Assembly: GCA_965247705.1 (NCBI GenBank)
Contig: CBDFHV010000042.1
Span: forward strand, 1 to 35,121
Direction of reading: 5' to 3'
Length of the DNA: 35,121 nucleotides
Source of the DNA: CBDFHV01 sp965247705
GTDB taxonomy: Bacteria; Pseudomonadota; Alphaproteobacteria; Rhodospirillales; CAMCUA01
Shown here: piece after piece, positions 17,300 through 27,979 of the stretch
Position numbering within the stretch: the first letter of the stretch is position 1
How the letters are laid out: each line of letters starts with the position of its first letter
Position numbers and translations under genes: made by a program
Notes under the pieces: model-generated
What the model was told of the DNA's origin: nothing
What the model saw: only the letters and a program-made list of their open reading frames with translations
Database searches by the model: none

Positions 17300-18889
17300 T
17301 TACTCCATAGGCCGGCCATGTCTAGCGCATCCGGGGCTTCCGGGCGCCCCTTCGGCGAGCTTCCGTCTTGCCCTGGAAACGGTCTCACGCGGCGATCCCG
17401 ACGCGTCCACGGCGGCCCAATCCATGCCCCCGATGTGGTAACTTTCCTGCATACGCGTGGTGTTTGAATCCGCATCCGAGGCATCGTTGCGCCGTGCCGA
17501 GACGCGGTCCGCGCGCACGGTCAAAGGCGCCGCGAGCCACAGGCCGTGGAACGGCACATTTCGGGCCTCGGCGACGGCGCGGATGGCGGTTCGCTCCTCC
17601 GGCCGGGCGAAGACGCCGTCGGCGATTACCCCATGCCCGGTCGCGAGAACCGTCGCGGCGTCCGCGCACAACGCCCCGTAAGTGGGCGCCGACGTCTCTG
17701 GTTTGTAGGCGGCGGCGGGCAGCTTATTATCCAACGGAACGCCGACCCGTCGTTTGCGCAGAATGTCCGTACGCAGGATGCGGGCGCCCGGCGCGGCGCC
17801 CAGCGAGGGGGCGAGGGGGCGAGGGCGCGGGCCAGGGCGCTCTTGCCCGTGCCCGACAGCCCGCCGATTGCAACGAGCGCGGCCGGTGGCGGCTTAACGT
17901 AATCGACGGCCCGCGCCAGATAGTCCCGGGCTTCTTGCCGCTGGGCCTCGGCCAGGGCCGGATCCCTTTGACTTTTCGCCGCCACGCCGTCGACATGGGC
18001 GCGGATCGCCGCCCGCTCCGACAGAAACAGGGGCAGGGCCGCCAAACCATCGTCGTCGGCGGTCACATCCAGGTAGCGATTGAGCACCATGTTGGCGTCC
18101 TTCCGCCGGTCCCGATGATCCAAGTCCATGAGCAGGAACGCCAGATCGAACAGCATGTCAATATGGGCGATGGGCTTGGAGAATTCGATGGCGTCGAAGA
18201 GGGTCGGGCGGCCGTCGATCAGGACGATGTTTCGCAAGTGCAGGTCGCCGTGACAGTGGCGCACCCGGCCCCCCCCGGCGCCGTGACTCCAGCAGCGGAG
18301 ACACCTCGTCGAGCATCCGCCGGCTGTCGTCGACGATGCGGTTCACCAGCGTCGCGTCGAAAACACCAGGGCCCGCCTCGGCGAAACAGGTGGCGTAGGC
18401 GTCGATGTTGGCCGCCATGCCGTGGCGCCCGCCGAAATCGGGCGTGGCTTCCGCCTCATGGTGAAAGTGGGCGATGGCCTCGGCTGTACGTTCCAGCAGA
18501 TGGCGGTCGAGGGCGTCCAGGATGGCCAGCCGGTCGAAGACGGCGTTCTGGTCGAAGCGGTTCATGACCACGACCCAGTCCACCACCTCCCCGTCGCCTT
18601 CCAGGGACAGGGTGCCGTTGGTCGCCCGTTTCACGGCGGCGATTCCTCGGTAGAGGTCAGTGGCCGTCCGACGGTTGACGGCGACTTCGGCTTCGCAGGC
18701 GACCCGGCGCTTGTCCGCGGTGGAGAAGTCCAGGTAGGGAAACCGCACCGCCCGCTTCAGCTTCAGCGCCCGATCGCCGACCAGGAATACCGCCGAGATA
18801 TGGGTATCGATGCGGTCCACGGGCGTGCCGCCGTGGCTCTCGGGGTCCGCCAGGAAGGCGATGATGGGGTCTTGGTCCTCGACGATCAT
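17300..18889 (-). pseudogene. Bifunctional APH-like kinase / P-loop kinase fusion, two frameshifts
   Basis: This is a fusion of an aminoglycoside-phosphotransferase-like domain (COG2187 type) and a zeta/gluconokinase-like AAA domain (COG0645 type). The first part holds AVFLVGDRALKLKRAVRFPYLDFST and the catalytic loop HCHGDLHLRNIVL with FDAIEF. The second holds Walker A GGLSGTGKSALARAL and downstream DNKLPAAAYKPETSAPTYG. ATG at 18889 follows GGAGGA. Two lesions break it: a C8 run at 18269-18276 that needs C7 to stay in frame, and an 8-bp tandem duplication at 17805-17820 just after Walker A. Undoing both gives 526 residues, normal for the fusion. As written only an N-terminal fragment would be made, ending before the kinase loop is in frame. 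Substrates are unknown for this family. Confidence 0.82.
17805..17820. repeat. 8-bp tandem duplication (GAGGGGGC x2)
   Basis: GAGGGGGC occurs at 17805-17812 and again at 17813-17820, followed by the partial copy GAGGGC. It lies in the kinase gene directly after the Walker A codons. Deleting one copy gives the in-frame reading LAPSLGAAPGARILRTD. Slippage at such a repeat could switch the frame, so this may be a reversible (contingency-like) site, a fixed mutation, or an assembly error. Confidence 0.8.
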
Positions 18890-19058
18890 GCTTTCCTCCG
18901 TGATCAGCATAGGCGGCCCTGCCCAATCCACTCTGACTTACGCTAATTCGGCGCCGTTTTGGGTCATGGAGGAAATTTCGTCTTGGTGCCGCCTTGCCGG
19001 GACCGGCGGGGCCGCGCTATGAGGGGAGTCCGATCAGTTTGCCCGGGAGGACCGGACG

Positions 19059-19862
19059 ATGAAGGTTTCCCTGATCCAGATGAATTCCCAGGAGAACAAG
19101 GACGCCAACCTCAAACAGGCGGCGGACCTGGTGGCGCGCGCCATGGACGCCGACCGGCCGGACATGGTGGTGCTGCCGGAGATGTTCACCTACCTGGGCG
19201 AAAGCAGCGACGCCAAGCGCGCCGCCGCCGATCCCATTCCCGGCGGGGAGGCGTACGTCTTCCTGCGGGATCTGGCGCGGCGCCATGGGGTCTATGTGCA
19301 CGGCGGCAGCATCATGGAGGCCGATGGCGAGGGTCTCTACAACACCACCGTGGCCTTCGACCCGGAAGGCAAGGAGCTTGCCCGCTATCGCAAGATCCAC
19401 ATGTTCGACGTCACCACGCCAGACGGCAAACAGTACTGGGAATCGAAAGACATCTCGCGGGGCTCGGACGTCGCCACCTACCAGGCCAACGGCGCCACCG
19501 TCGGCTGCTCCATCTGCTATGACCTACGCTTCCCAGAACTGTACCAGGCCCTGGCCCGCATGGGCGCGACCATCATCATGGTGCCCGCCGCCTTCACCCT
19601 GATGACCGGCAAGGACCATTGGGAGGTGCTGCTGCGAGCCCGGGCCATCGAGACCGAAACCTACGTGCTCGCCCCCGGCCAGTGCGGCACCTACGCCAAC
19701 GGGACCCGCGCCTCCTACGGCCACTCCCTTGTCGCCGACCCCTGGGGCCACGTCATCGCCAAGGCCCAGGACAAAGTGGGCTGGGTCACCGCCCGTCTGG
19801 ATCTGGACTACCTGAACGAGGTGCGCCAGAAGATACCGGTGCGGGAGCACAAAGTGCTTTAA
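19059..19862 (+). CDS. Nitrilase-superfamily amidohydrolase (Nit2-like)
   Basis: This 267-residue carbon-nitrogen hydrolase has the full catalytic triad: Glu41 in VLPEMFTY, Lys112 in RYRKIHMFDV and Cys153 in SICYDLRFPELY. The segments YNTTVAFDPEG, LLRARAIETETYVLAPGQCG and GHSLVADPWG are typical of the Nit1/Nit2 branch, which hydrolyses deaminated glutathione or omega-amides (2-oxoglutaramate). ATG at 19059 is preceded by GGGAGG. It is monocistronic and divergent from the kinase gene across 169 bases. Nit2-like activity is inferred from sequence. Other amides are possible. Confidence 0.9.
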   Translation: MKVSLIQMNSQENKDANLKQAADLVARAMDADRPDMVVLPEMFTYLGESSDAKRAAADPIPGGEAYVFLRDLARRHGVYVHGGSIMEADGEGLYNTTVAFDPEGKELARYRKIHMFDVTTPDGKQYWESKDISRGSDVATYQANGATVGCSICYDLRFPELYQALARMGATIIMVPAAFTLMTGKDHWEVLLRARAIETETYVLAPGQCGTYANGTRASYGHSLVADPWGHVIAKAQDKVGWVTARLDLDYLNEVRQKIPVREHKVL

Positions 19863-19990
19863 CTTATGACGTTAATATAGTTCGTATAACTTACTGAAAT
19901 ATAATAATTATTGTCATTAACGGAACGAACCCGGTGAAGACACTGTGGAGATTAAACCTGCCCATCGCAGGTGTCCGCCCAATCGCCGGT
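19863..19990. other. AT-rich convergent intergenic segment
   Basis: The 128 bases between convergent genes start with about 60 strongly AT-rich bases (19863-19922), unlike the surrounding GC-rich DNA, including the palindrome AATAATTATT. A small hairpin ACCTGC-CCATC-GCAGGT follows near 19956. No gene was found. It may serve as a terminator region or be a remnant of acquired DNA. Confidence 0.5.
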
Positions 19991-21721
<1,731 letters not shown>

Positions 21722-21744
21722 GGCTGGCCCGATAGGTTCGGCGG

Positions 21745-22689
21745 TCAGCCGGTGCCGTCGATGGTGAGGGCGCGCAGCATGAAATCGCCCCCCCGATTGA
21801 TGATGGAAAGCCCGTCGAAGGAGTCTCGGAACCCCCGGTCCACGGTGGTCAGCAGGGCCTCCCCATCGAGGATGACGGCCATCTCCCCATCGGGGGTGCG
21901 GGTCCAGCCGATCGCATGGTCCTGCCCGTCGTCGAGAACGATGGCCTTGGACGCGGTCTCGACGATGGCGGCGCCACGGCTTGTGTGACGATAGAGAACC
22001 ACACCCTCGCCCGGGGTGATGCTCAGGCGATAGCCGGCCGCCCGGGATGGGCCCTGGTACACCGCCAGGTCAAGACCGCCCCGCTGCTCCAGGGGACGGG
22101 CGGTGACCGTCGCGGCAATGGCGAAGGCGTTGGTGATGGTTTGGGCGAGGAAGATTTCCGCCGGCTCGGCGGGAACGATCTGGGGCGTCGGCGGCGGGGC
22201 GTTTTGGGACGCGGTCGATTGCTGGCTGCCCTGCCGCCGGCCGCCGAGAAGTTGTCCGAGGACGGCGACCGCCAAGTCCCCGGCCCGTACCTTGCCCTGT
22301 TTCTGGTCCTGGCCAGCGGGCGCGGCGGCGGTGCCGGCCGGCGCCACCGTGTCCTTTACCAGCGTGGCGAGGCCGCCCCCCCAGGCGACGGTGAACTGGC
22401 CGCCGGCCACCGTCCAAGTGGGGTTGTTGATATAGTCCCCGTCCCGAAAATCCTCGCTCACCAGGCGCCGTCGCCACGGCCGGTCGTAACGGCGCATGAG
22501 GCCGCGCAGGTCGCGCAGGAAGCGGGGGTCTGCCGCCCGGGACCGATCCGCCTCATCGACCAGACCGCGAAGCTCGTCGACCAGCTTCTCAATTCGCTCA
22601 TCGTCGTCCCAGGTTCCGTATTGGCCCTGGGCGAGGGCCGTATGGCCCAGGAGGCTGCCGGCCAGTACCATTGCGCAGATCCGCCACAT
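21745..22689 (-). CDS. Secreted laminin-G/jelly-roll-like protein, function unknown
   Basis: The 314-residue protein has an N-terminal signal peptide (MWRICAMVLAGSLLGHTALAQ, cleavage likely after ALA). A charged helical stretch follows (residues about 25-70), then a beta-rich region starting DFRDGDYINNPTWTVAGGQF. A Gln/Ala/Pro-rich linker lies at about 120-165 (QGSQQSTASQNAPPPTPQ). The end resembles the sugar-binding concanavalin-like fold (LAVYQGPSRAAGYRLSITPG, GFRDSFDGLSIINRGGDF). I do not recognise a specific family. The periplasmic or outer-surface location and carbohydrate binding are inferred. It lies just upstream of the dehydratase on the same strand. Confidence 0.7.
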   Translation of the reverse strand: MWRICAMVLAGSLLGHTALAQGQYGTWDDDERIEKLVDELRGLVDEADRSRAADPRFLRDLRGLMRRYDRPWRRRLVSEDFRDGDYINNPTWTVAGGQFTVAWGGGLATLVKDTVAPAGTAAAPAGQDQKQGKVRAGDLAVAVLGQLLGGRRQGSQQSTASQNAPPPTPQIVPAEPAEIFLAQTITNAFAIAATVTARPLEQRGGLDLAVYQGPSRAAGYRLSITPGEGVVLYRHTSRGAAIVETASKAIVLDDGQDHAIGWTRTPDGEMAVILDGEALLTTVDRGFRDSFDGLSIINRGGDFMLRALTIDGTG

Positions 22690-23312
22690 GGCAGCGATCC
22701 TCCTTCATTGTCCAAGGTCCACAGGTTAGCAATCAAACGGCCTTCGCGCCATCGGGCCGTGGGCCCACGGCAACGCTTATTAGGTTGAGGACCGTGGAGG
22801 TGTTGGAAGATCTTACACTTCCATTTTCCGGCTCCTTACAACCGATCCCCTTGAAAGCGCAGGAGAATCGGGCGGTCCACGGCACCAATGGCGATTTTGG
22901 GGTCGCCGAGACTGTCGGAATTCTTGACAGTTGCCACCTGGCGAGAGGCCACTCCGATGATCTATGACGCCGTAAGTCATTGTTATTGTTTAAGTTCCGT
23001 TGATTGGTATGAATATTGCTTATAAATTGAAACAAACAAAATCGAAACCGGCCTCCCAGATGGGGTCGGGCAAGTGGTCTTGCAGGTGGAGATAAATCAG
23101 ATGCGGTCACCCGTTGGCCCCATCTCGGAAGCGGTTTTCGGGGTTTTCGACCCCCGTCCCCCATCTGACAGAAACCCTTGCCTGGTGAACCGGCTTCGGA
23201 ACAGTCCGTGACGATCCGCCGCCCCACGCCTGGACAGGTGACACGGGTGGCGTTCAAGGGATCGTCGCAACCGTTGGGGGCACTTCGTTCCGAGGGACGA
23301 AGTGATCGGGGC
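22690..23312. other. Long intergenic segment with inverted repeats
   Basis: No convincing gene is present in these 620 bases. An AT-rich stretch (about 22975-23045) is followed by the inverted pair CAGATGGGG (23057-23065) and CCCCATCTG (23159-23167), 93 bases apart. Another CCCATCTC lies between them. The segment could hold promoters for both flanking genes or a structured RNA. Open frames crossing it have poor composition and no ribosome sites. Confidence 0.45.
23281..23304. promoter_or_regulatory. Hairpin just upstream of small membrane protein
   Basis: CACTTCGTTC-CGAG-GGACGAAGTG folds as a ten-pair stem with one G-T pair and a four-base loop. It ends eight bases before the proposed GTG start at 23313 and has no U-tract, so a role in translation control is more likely than termination. 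This is seen by eye only. Confidence 0.35.
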
Positions 23313-23600
23313 GTGAGCGACAGGCAAACGGAACCGAAACGGAAGAAAAACGGCGCGCCACGTCAGATGACGTGGCCCGACGCGGTTGCCCTTCTGGCCA
23401 TCATGTCCGTCGTGTGCTGGATCGTTATCGCCAGCCTTTTCATCGGTTTTGGCTCTCCGGACGGCGATACGATCGCATCCGACCGGGACTTGCGGGAGAT
23501 TCTCGAGTTCGCCCCCGCCGCCGGCGAAGAGGAGCCGGAAACTGAACCTTCTCCCGAAGCCGACACGCCTCCCGCTGCCCCGGCCCCATCAATGCCCTGA
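23313..23600 (+). CDS. Small single-span membrane protein, hypothetical
   Basis: A 95-residue product has a basic N-terminus (KRKKNGAPR), one membrane helix (VALLAIMSVVCWIVIASLFI) and an acidic, proline-rich tail (GEEEPETEPSPEADTPPAAP). No family is recognised. GTG at 23313 is preferred because upstream codons read as non-coding, but ATG at 23367 and an upstream start at 23178 are possible. It precedes the glycosylase gene by 31 bases and is probably cotranscribed with it. Orientation would put the acidic tail outside. Confidence 0.5.
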   Translation: MSDRQTEPKRKKNGAPRQMTWPDAVALLAIMSVVCWIVIASLFIGFGSPDGDTIASDRDLREILEFAPAAGEEEPETEPSPEADTPPAAPAPSMP

Positions 23601-23631
23601 ATTGGTGGCCCGCTGCCACGTGCGGAAATAG

Positions 23632-24264
23632 ATGGCTGACCGCCTGTCCCAGCGAACCCTCGCCCGCGCCGTCCGCCTGCTGGCGGCGCGAGATCCCGAT
23701 CTGGAGCGGGTCCACGGAGCGACGGGCATCCCACCCTTGCGCAAGCGTGAACCGGGCTTTGCCAGTCTGCTGACGATCGTCTGCGCCCAGCAGGTCTCCA
23801 CGGCTGCGGCCCGCACCATCATTGGGCGGCTTCTGGCCCGGGTCGATCCATTGACGCCCGAAAACATTCTCGCCACCCCCCTGGACGACCTCAGGGCCCT
23901 GGGTCTCAGCCGGCAAAAGGCCACCTATGGCATCGCCATGGCCCAGGCCCTGTCGGACGGCGTCCTCGACCTGGTTGGGGTGGATGCCCTATCGGACGAG
24001 GACGCCATTGCATCCCTGACTCAACTGAAAGGCGTCGGCCGCTGGACGGCGGAAATCTACCTGCTGTTCGCCCTCGGGCGCCCCGACCTGTGGCCCGCCG
24101 ACGACCTGGCCATCGTCGCCGCGGTGCAGCGCATCAAGGGCCTTCCCGAGCGGCCCGACCGGGCAACCATGGAGGTCATCGCCGAGCCCTGGCGGCCCTG
24201 GCGCAGTGTCGCCGCCCACATGATGTGGCACTACTACAACACGGTGCCGGCGGAAGCGGGGTAA
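23632..24264 (+). CDS. DNA-3-methyladenine glycosylase II-like (AlkA/HhH-GPD)
   Basis: The 210-residue HhH-GPD protein has FASLLTIVCAQQVSTAAA at about 43-60, hairpin LKGVGRWTAEIYLLFALGR (132-150) and catalytic region WPADDLAI, with Asp158 in the position of AlkA Asp238. It lacks AlkA's N-terminal domain, as in the compact AlkA2-like forms, and has no iron-sulfur cysteine set. It excises alkylated bases in base-excision repair. ATG at 23632. The class II aldolase-like gene begins 35 bases after its stop. Confidence 0.9.
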   Translation: MADRLSQRTLARAVRLLAARDPDLERVHGATGIPPLRKREPGFASLLTIVCAQQVSTAAARTIIGRLLARVDPLTPENILATPLDDLRALGLSRQKATYGIAMAQALSDGVLDLVGVDALSDEDAIASLTQLKGVGRWTAEIYLLFALGRPDLWPADDLAIVAAVQRIKGLPERPDRATMEVIAEPWRPWRSVAAHMMWHYYNTVPAEAG

Positions 24265-24299
24265 AGTCTTTCGGCTCGCCGAACCTCCGGGAGGACTCC

Positions 24300-25067
24300 G
24301 TGACCGCAATTGCAGGATTCCAGCGCAATATGGACGAGGCCGAATGGCGGGCGCGCGAGGAACTGGCCGCCGCCTGCCGCATCGCCGACCGTCACGACAT
24401 GATCGAAGGGGCCGCCAACCACTTCAGCCTCATGGTGCCGGGCACCGCGGACCGGTTCCTGCTCAATCCACGGGGCATGTATTTCTCCGAGGTGACGGCC
24501 AGCAAGCTGCTGGTGGTCGACGTGGCGGGCAACAGGATATCCGGCGAGGGTGATGTGCGCCCGGTCGCCTTCCGCCTGCACGGCCATTTTCACCGCGCGT
24601 CGGCCAAGGCCACCTGCGTGCTCCACTGTCATCCATTCTACGGCACCACGATTGCCATGGTGAATGGCGCCCGGCTGGGCATGTACAATTACACCAGCAA
24701 GCGCTGGTACAGCCGCATCGCCTACGACGACCATCCGGAGGGTCATGTCACCGACGGGGAATGCGAGCGCTGTGCCCGCTTGCTGGGCGACGCTTCCATC
24801 ATGGTTCATGCGGCCCACGGGATCACTGTTATCGGACCGACCGTGGCCGATGCCATCGACGAACTTTATTTCTTCGAGCGTCAGTGCCGCCAGCAGGTGC
24901 TGGCGGCCACCTACGCCGCGGCGGCCGGACTCGAGTTGCATTCCCTGCCGGAGGACATGTGCCGAAGCTATCGCTATTCCGACGGACAAGAGCCGAGCAA
25001 CCAGCGGGCCCATTTCGAAGCGATGATCCGGCTCCTCGACAAGGAGGAACCGGATTACAAGACCTGA
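24300..25067 (+). CDS. Class II aldolase/adducin family protein
   Basis: The 255-residue protein (from GTG) has the zinc ligands of the class II aldolase/adducin fold: His109 and His111 (VLHCHPFYGT) and His173 (HAAHGIT), with the early ANHFSLMVPG and NPRGMYFSEV segments. Family members include fuculose- and ribulose-phosphate aldolases/epimerases and many uncharacterised enzymes. GTG at 24300 follows GGGAGG and is preferred over ATG at 24330. It is convergent with the dioxygenase gene, with only 12 bases between their stops. The substrate is unknown. Confidence 0.88.
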   Translation: MTAIAGFQRNMDEAEWRAREELAAACRIADRHDMIEGAANHFSLMVPGTADRFLLNPRGMYFSEVTASKLLVVDVAGNRISGEGDVRPVAFRLHGHFHRASAKATCVLHCHPFYGTTIAMVNGARLGMYNYTSKRWYSRIAYDDHPEGHVTDGECERCARLLGDASIMVHAAHGITVIGPTVADAIDELYFFERQCRQQVLAATYAAAAGLELHSLPEDMCRSYRYSDGQEPSNQRAHFEAMIRLLDKEEPDYKT

Positions 25068-25079
25068 GGTCCGCCAATC

Positions 25080-26126
25080 CTATGCGCCGACGCCCAACAT
25101 GCGCCGGGCATAGGTCGGGCCAAACTCTCGCGAGTTCTCGAATTGCGGCGGTAGGGGCCGGCCATTGGGAAGGGTCAGCCATAGCCGCATCAGGTGACGC
25201 TTCTTCGCCGGGTCTTCATGGTCCTCAAACGCGTTCCGGGCGTGAAACGCGACGTGATTGTTGGCCATCAGCAAGTCGCCCGGCTTGAGGTCGAACCCCA
25301 GCGGCAGGCCGGGTTCCTGGGCAATCGCCTCCAACATGTCCGTCGCCTCGATCTGCGCCGGCGACAAGCGCGGCACCTGCGGAAAGTCCTGGGCGGTGCG
25401 GAAATAGGGCCCATAGGTCACGTTGAGGTAGCCCCGGTGCCAGATATAGATCGGCATCACTTGGATGAGTGCGCCGTCCGGACGTTGGCCGCGGGTATCC
25501 CAATGAAAATCCTGTTGCAGCACGGTGGCCAGGTCGGGACGCCGGCACAGCACTTCGTTGAACACTGTCACCGCACTGGCGATCCAGGTGGTGCCACCTT
25601 GGCGGGCGCTTCGAATGCACAGGAGCCCAAAGGCGTCCGAGCCGTCGTTGTGGAAGGCGAGTTCCTGATTGGTCTGGAAATAGCGAATGGTGCGGTTCTC
25701 GCCGATTCTGGTCCCGGAATCGCGCACGTCGTGCAGTCGCCGCCCCGCGCCATCCTGCGGTTCCGGAATTCCCAGATGCAGGCCTAGGCCCCAATAGGCG
25801 ATGCGGCACTCCGCCTGGCTCCAGTCCTGAACCGGGATGCCACGAATGAAGGTGAATCCCGGGCCGCCTTCCAAATCCATCAAGGCCCGACGCACCATCG
25901 GCTCGAAGCTCGGTAGCGGAAATTCGCCAAACTCCATGGCCTCATGGGATGTGCCTCTGGCCCCGAAGGCAGCCACCGCCGTTTTCAGTTCGGCGACCTG
26001 TTCCAAGGACAGGGTCAGGACCCAGTCGTCGCGCCCCTCGAAGTCTCGGGCTCGCCAGGCCGCAGGGCCATCAAGGGAAACGGTGAGGATGCCTTCAGTT
26101 ACAGATTTGTCCGTTTCCGCGGTCAT
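25080..26126 (-). CDS. TauD/TfdA-like Fe(II)/2-oxoglutarate dioxygenase
   Basis: This 348-residue protein of the TauD/CsbD-like fold has the iron triad His159-x-Asp161 (AFHNDGSD) and His295 (NNHVAFHAR), with the 2-oxoglutarate arginine in RHLMRLWL (Arg314). Other family-like segments are FTFIRGIPV and LKPGDLLMANN. It hydroxylates an unknown substrate. ATG at 26126 follows GCAGGAGC and lies 36 codons into a longer open frame whose upstream part is not coding-like. It is divergent from the propeller-like gene across 178 bases. Confidence 0.88.
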   Translation of the reverse strand: MTAETDKSVTEGILTVSLDGPAAWRARDFEGRDDWVLTLSLEQVAELKTAVAAFGARGTSHEAMEFGEFPLPSFEPMVRRALMDLEGGPGFTFIRGIPVQDWSQAECRIAYWGLGLHLGIPEPQDGAGRRLHDVRDSGTRIGENRTIRYFQTNQELAFHNDGSDAFGLLCIRSARQGGTTWIASAVTVFNEVLCRRPDLATVLQQDFHWDTRGQRPDGALIQVMPIYIWHRGYLNVTYGPYFRTAQDFPQVPRLSPAQIEATDMLEAIAQEPGLPLGFDLKPGDLLMANNHVAFHARNAFEDHEDPAKKRHLMRLWLTLPNGRPLPPQFENSREFGPTYARRMLGVGA

Positions 26127-26211
26127 GGTCCGCTCCTGCTCCCCCGGGGCTCCACTGGAGTCCACCTCCGCGCGGTCAGCGTACGGTTGATGAACTGGCT
26201 CGACAACCGGC

Positions 26212-26238
26212 CAGGGCCGATTCGCTGACACGGCCCTG
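26212..26238. promoter_or_regulatory. Inverted repeat in divergent intergenic region
   Basis: CAGGGCCG and CGGCCCTG are perfect inverted 8-mers separated by 11 bases, between the divergent dioxygenase and propeller genes. The size fits a dimeric regulator site spanning two turns, or a 5' hairpin. No regulator gene is adjacent. Confidence 0.3.
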
Positions 26239-26304
26239 TGATTGGCGTCCCGAGATCAGGAACGGAATACTTCCCGACAATCGAGGCCAATCGGGGTCGC
26301 ATCC

Positions 26305-27924
26305 ATGCGCCGCCATAGATCGTCCGTTGTCGCCCTGGCCGCCGTTCTGGGCTGCCTCGCCACCGAAGCATCGGCGGTCGAGCTGCGACTGCTGGCCCAG
26401 CCGGGGCCGTGGCCGGCGGTCCATGCCCTGATCGGCTATGGGGAGCGGTTGTGGTTTTCCAGCGGCGTGCTGTACGAAAACGCCAACGGGGCCGACGTCT
26501 ACAGCTATGATCCCCGCAGTGGCGAGGCTCGCTACGAGGCCCACCTGTTCAGCCAGGCGGCCGGCGATCCCGCCGTTGTCAACGGCGTGCTTTACTGGCC
26601 CTCGGAGGACCCGCGATCCTCTACCGGCCGTGGCGAGTTCATGGTCACCGACGGCGACCGCTGGACCTGGCACTTCCTGCCCCAGGGACAGGCTTTCCAC
26701 GTCCATGCCATGGCGGGACAGGGGGACGCTCTTTAGGCCGCCACCTCTGCGTGGCGCGGGATTCTCCAGCGGTCCGACGATGGCGGGCGCACCTGGCGCC
26801 TTCTCTACGAGCATCCCTCGCCGTCGCGCACGGTCAGCCGTTTTACCGAGTTGGCGGTGCTGGGCGGGGCGGTCTATTCAGGCCTTACCGCCTGGCGAGA
26901 AGACGGCACGAAGCTGTTCCGGGTCACCGACGATGGCGCGACGCCCGTGGCGGGTTGGCCGGAGGGCCGGTCGGTCACCTCGCTGGCGACCCACGAAGGC
27001 TGGCTCTACGGGGCCAACCACGGGGATTCGGAGTCCCGGGTATGGCGCACCAACGGAACCCGAGTCGAGCCGGTGCCCTTTCCGACCGGCCATCGGCTGC
27101 GTCACCTGGCCAGCGACGGCCGGCTGCTATGGGCGGCGAGCGTGGGGCCGGGGGAGGGCGCCCTGTGGGCCACGGCAAACGGCGTCGATTGGACCCGGGA
27201 GCATACGTTCAAGGGGGCGCGCCCCGTGTCGGTCGCCCTGCATGGGGGGCGGGTCTACGTCGGCACCATCGGGCCCCAAGGCCGGGGCGGCCTGTGGGGC
27301 CCGCCGCCGGCGCCCGCCGGCCCTAAAATCGAACCTCCGCCCGTCCCCGAACCCGAGCGCGTTGAGGGCCCCGGTGGCGAAGCCCTGGCCACCGGCCTGT
27401 TTGGCCTGCTGGTCGACGGGGACGCTCTCGGCCGCAATGGCGAAGCCCTGCGCCAGGCCGCCCACCGGGTGGCCCTGGCCGGCGATCCGGCGGCCGGCGA
27501 CGTGCTGGCCACCCGGCTGTCGGGTCCGTTCCCCGCCTCGAGCGTGCGCCTGTTCGGCGGCAACGTTGAGGTGTCTGCGGCGACCATTGGCCGCTGGTAC
27601 ATGATGTGGGCGATGGCCTATGGGCGCGGCGGCCGGGTGCCCCTGGACTTGATCTCGGCGCCCTGGACGGCATCGCAGAACCGGGCGGAGAAATACCTGG
27701 AGTCCCCTCCCATGGCCCTGTGGGCGGCGGCGCGGCTGGGCCAGGACGACGCGGCCACCATCGAGGCCATCATCGACGGCCTGGGCCGCGAAGGAGACCC
27801 GGTCTTCGTCGACGGCGACCGGGTGGGGGCGCTCACGGCGCTGACGGGGCAGCGCTTCGGCTATGACTTCAAGGCTTGGCAGACTTGGTGGCTGGCGAAC
27901 CGGGAGGGCTGGCAGCGGCGCTAA
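26305..27924 (+). pseudogene. Secreted propeller-like protein interrupted by in-frame TAG
   Basis: ATG at 26305 starts a signal peptide (MRRHRSSVVALAAVLGCLATEASA). The body reads as repeated beta-propeller blades (IGYGERLWFSSGVLYENANG, LQRSDDGGRTWRLLYEHP, LASDGRLLWAASVGPGEGAL, VALHGGRVYVGTIGPQGRGG). A Pro-rich linker and a helical C-terminal part follow, ending GYDFKAWQTWWLANREGWQR. The open frame is one and the same on both sides of TAG at 26734-26736, and the blade pattern expects Tyr there (AL-x-AATSAW, compare LYAATS). A one-base change of TAC or TAT explains it. No frameshift is needed. The product would be 143 residues as written, or 538 with the codon restored. The BNR/sortilin-like fold is inferred. 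Binding partners are unknown. Confidence 0.75.
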
Positions 27925-27979
27925 GGGGGGCGCCGAAAATTCAACCCTCCCCGGGGCGCACATCCTGAACTAAGAAGAT

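Noticed and set aside
22733..23257. 174-codon minus-strand frame in the intergenic region
   Set aside because: No ribosome site, low-complexity Asn run and no recognisable domain; it only spans the repeat-rich intergenic DNA.
26734..26736. Pyrrolysine or programmed amber readthrough
   Set aside because: No PYLIS-like context or pyl genes are visible; a Tyr-to-stop change is simpler.
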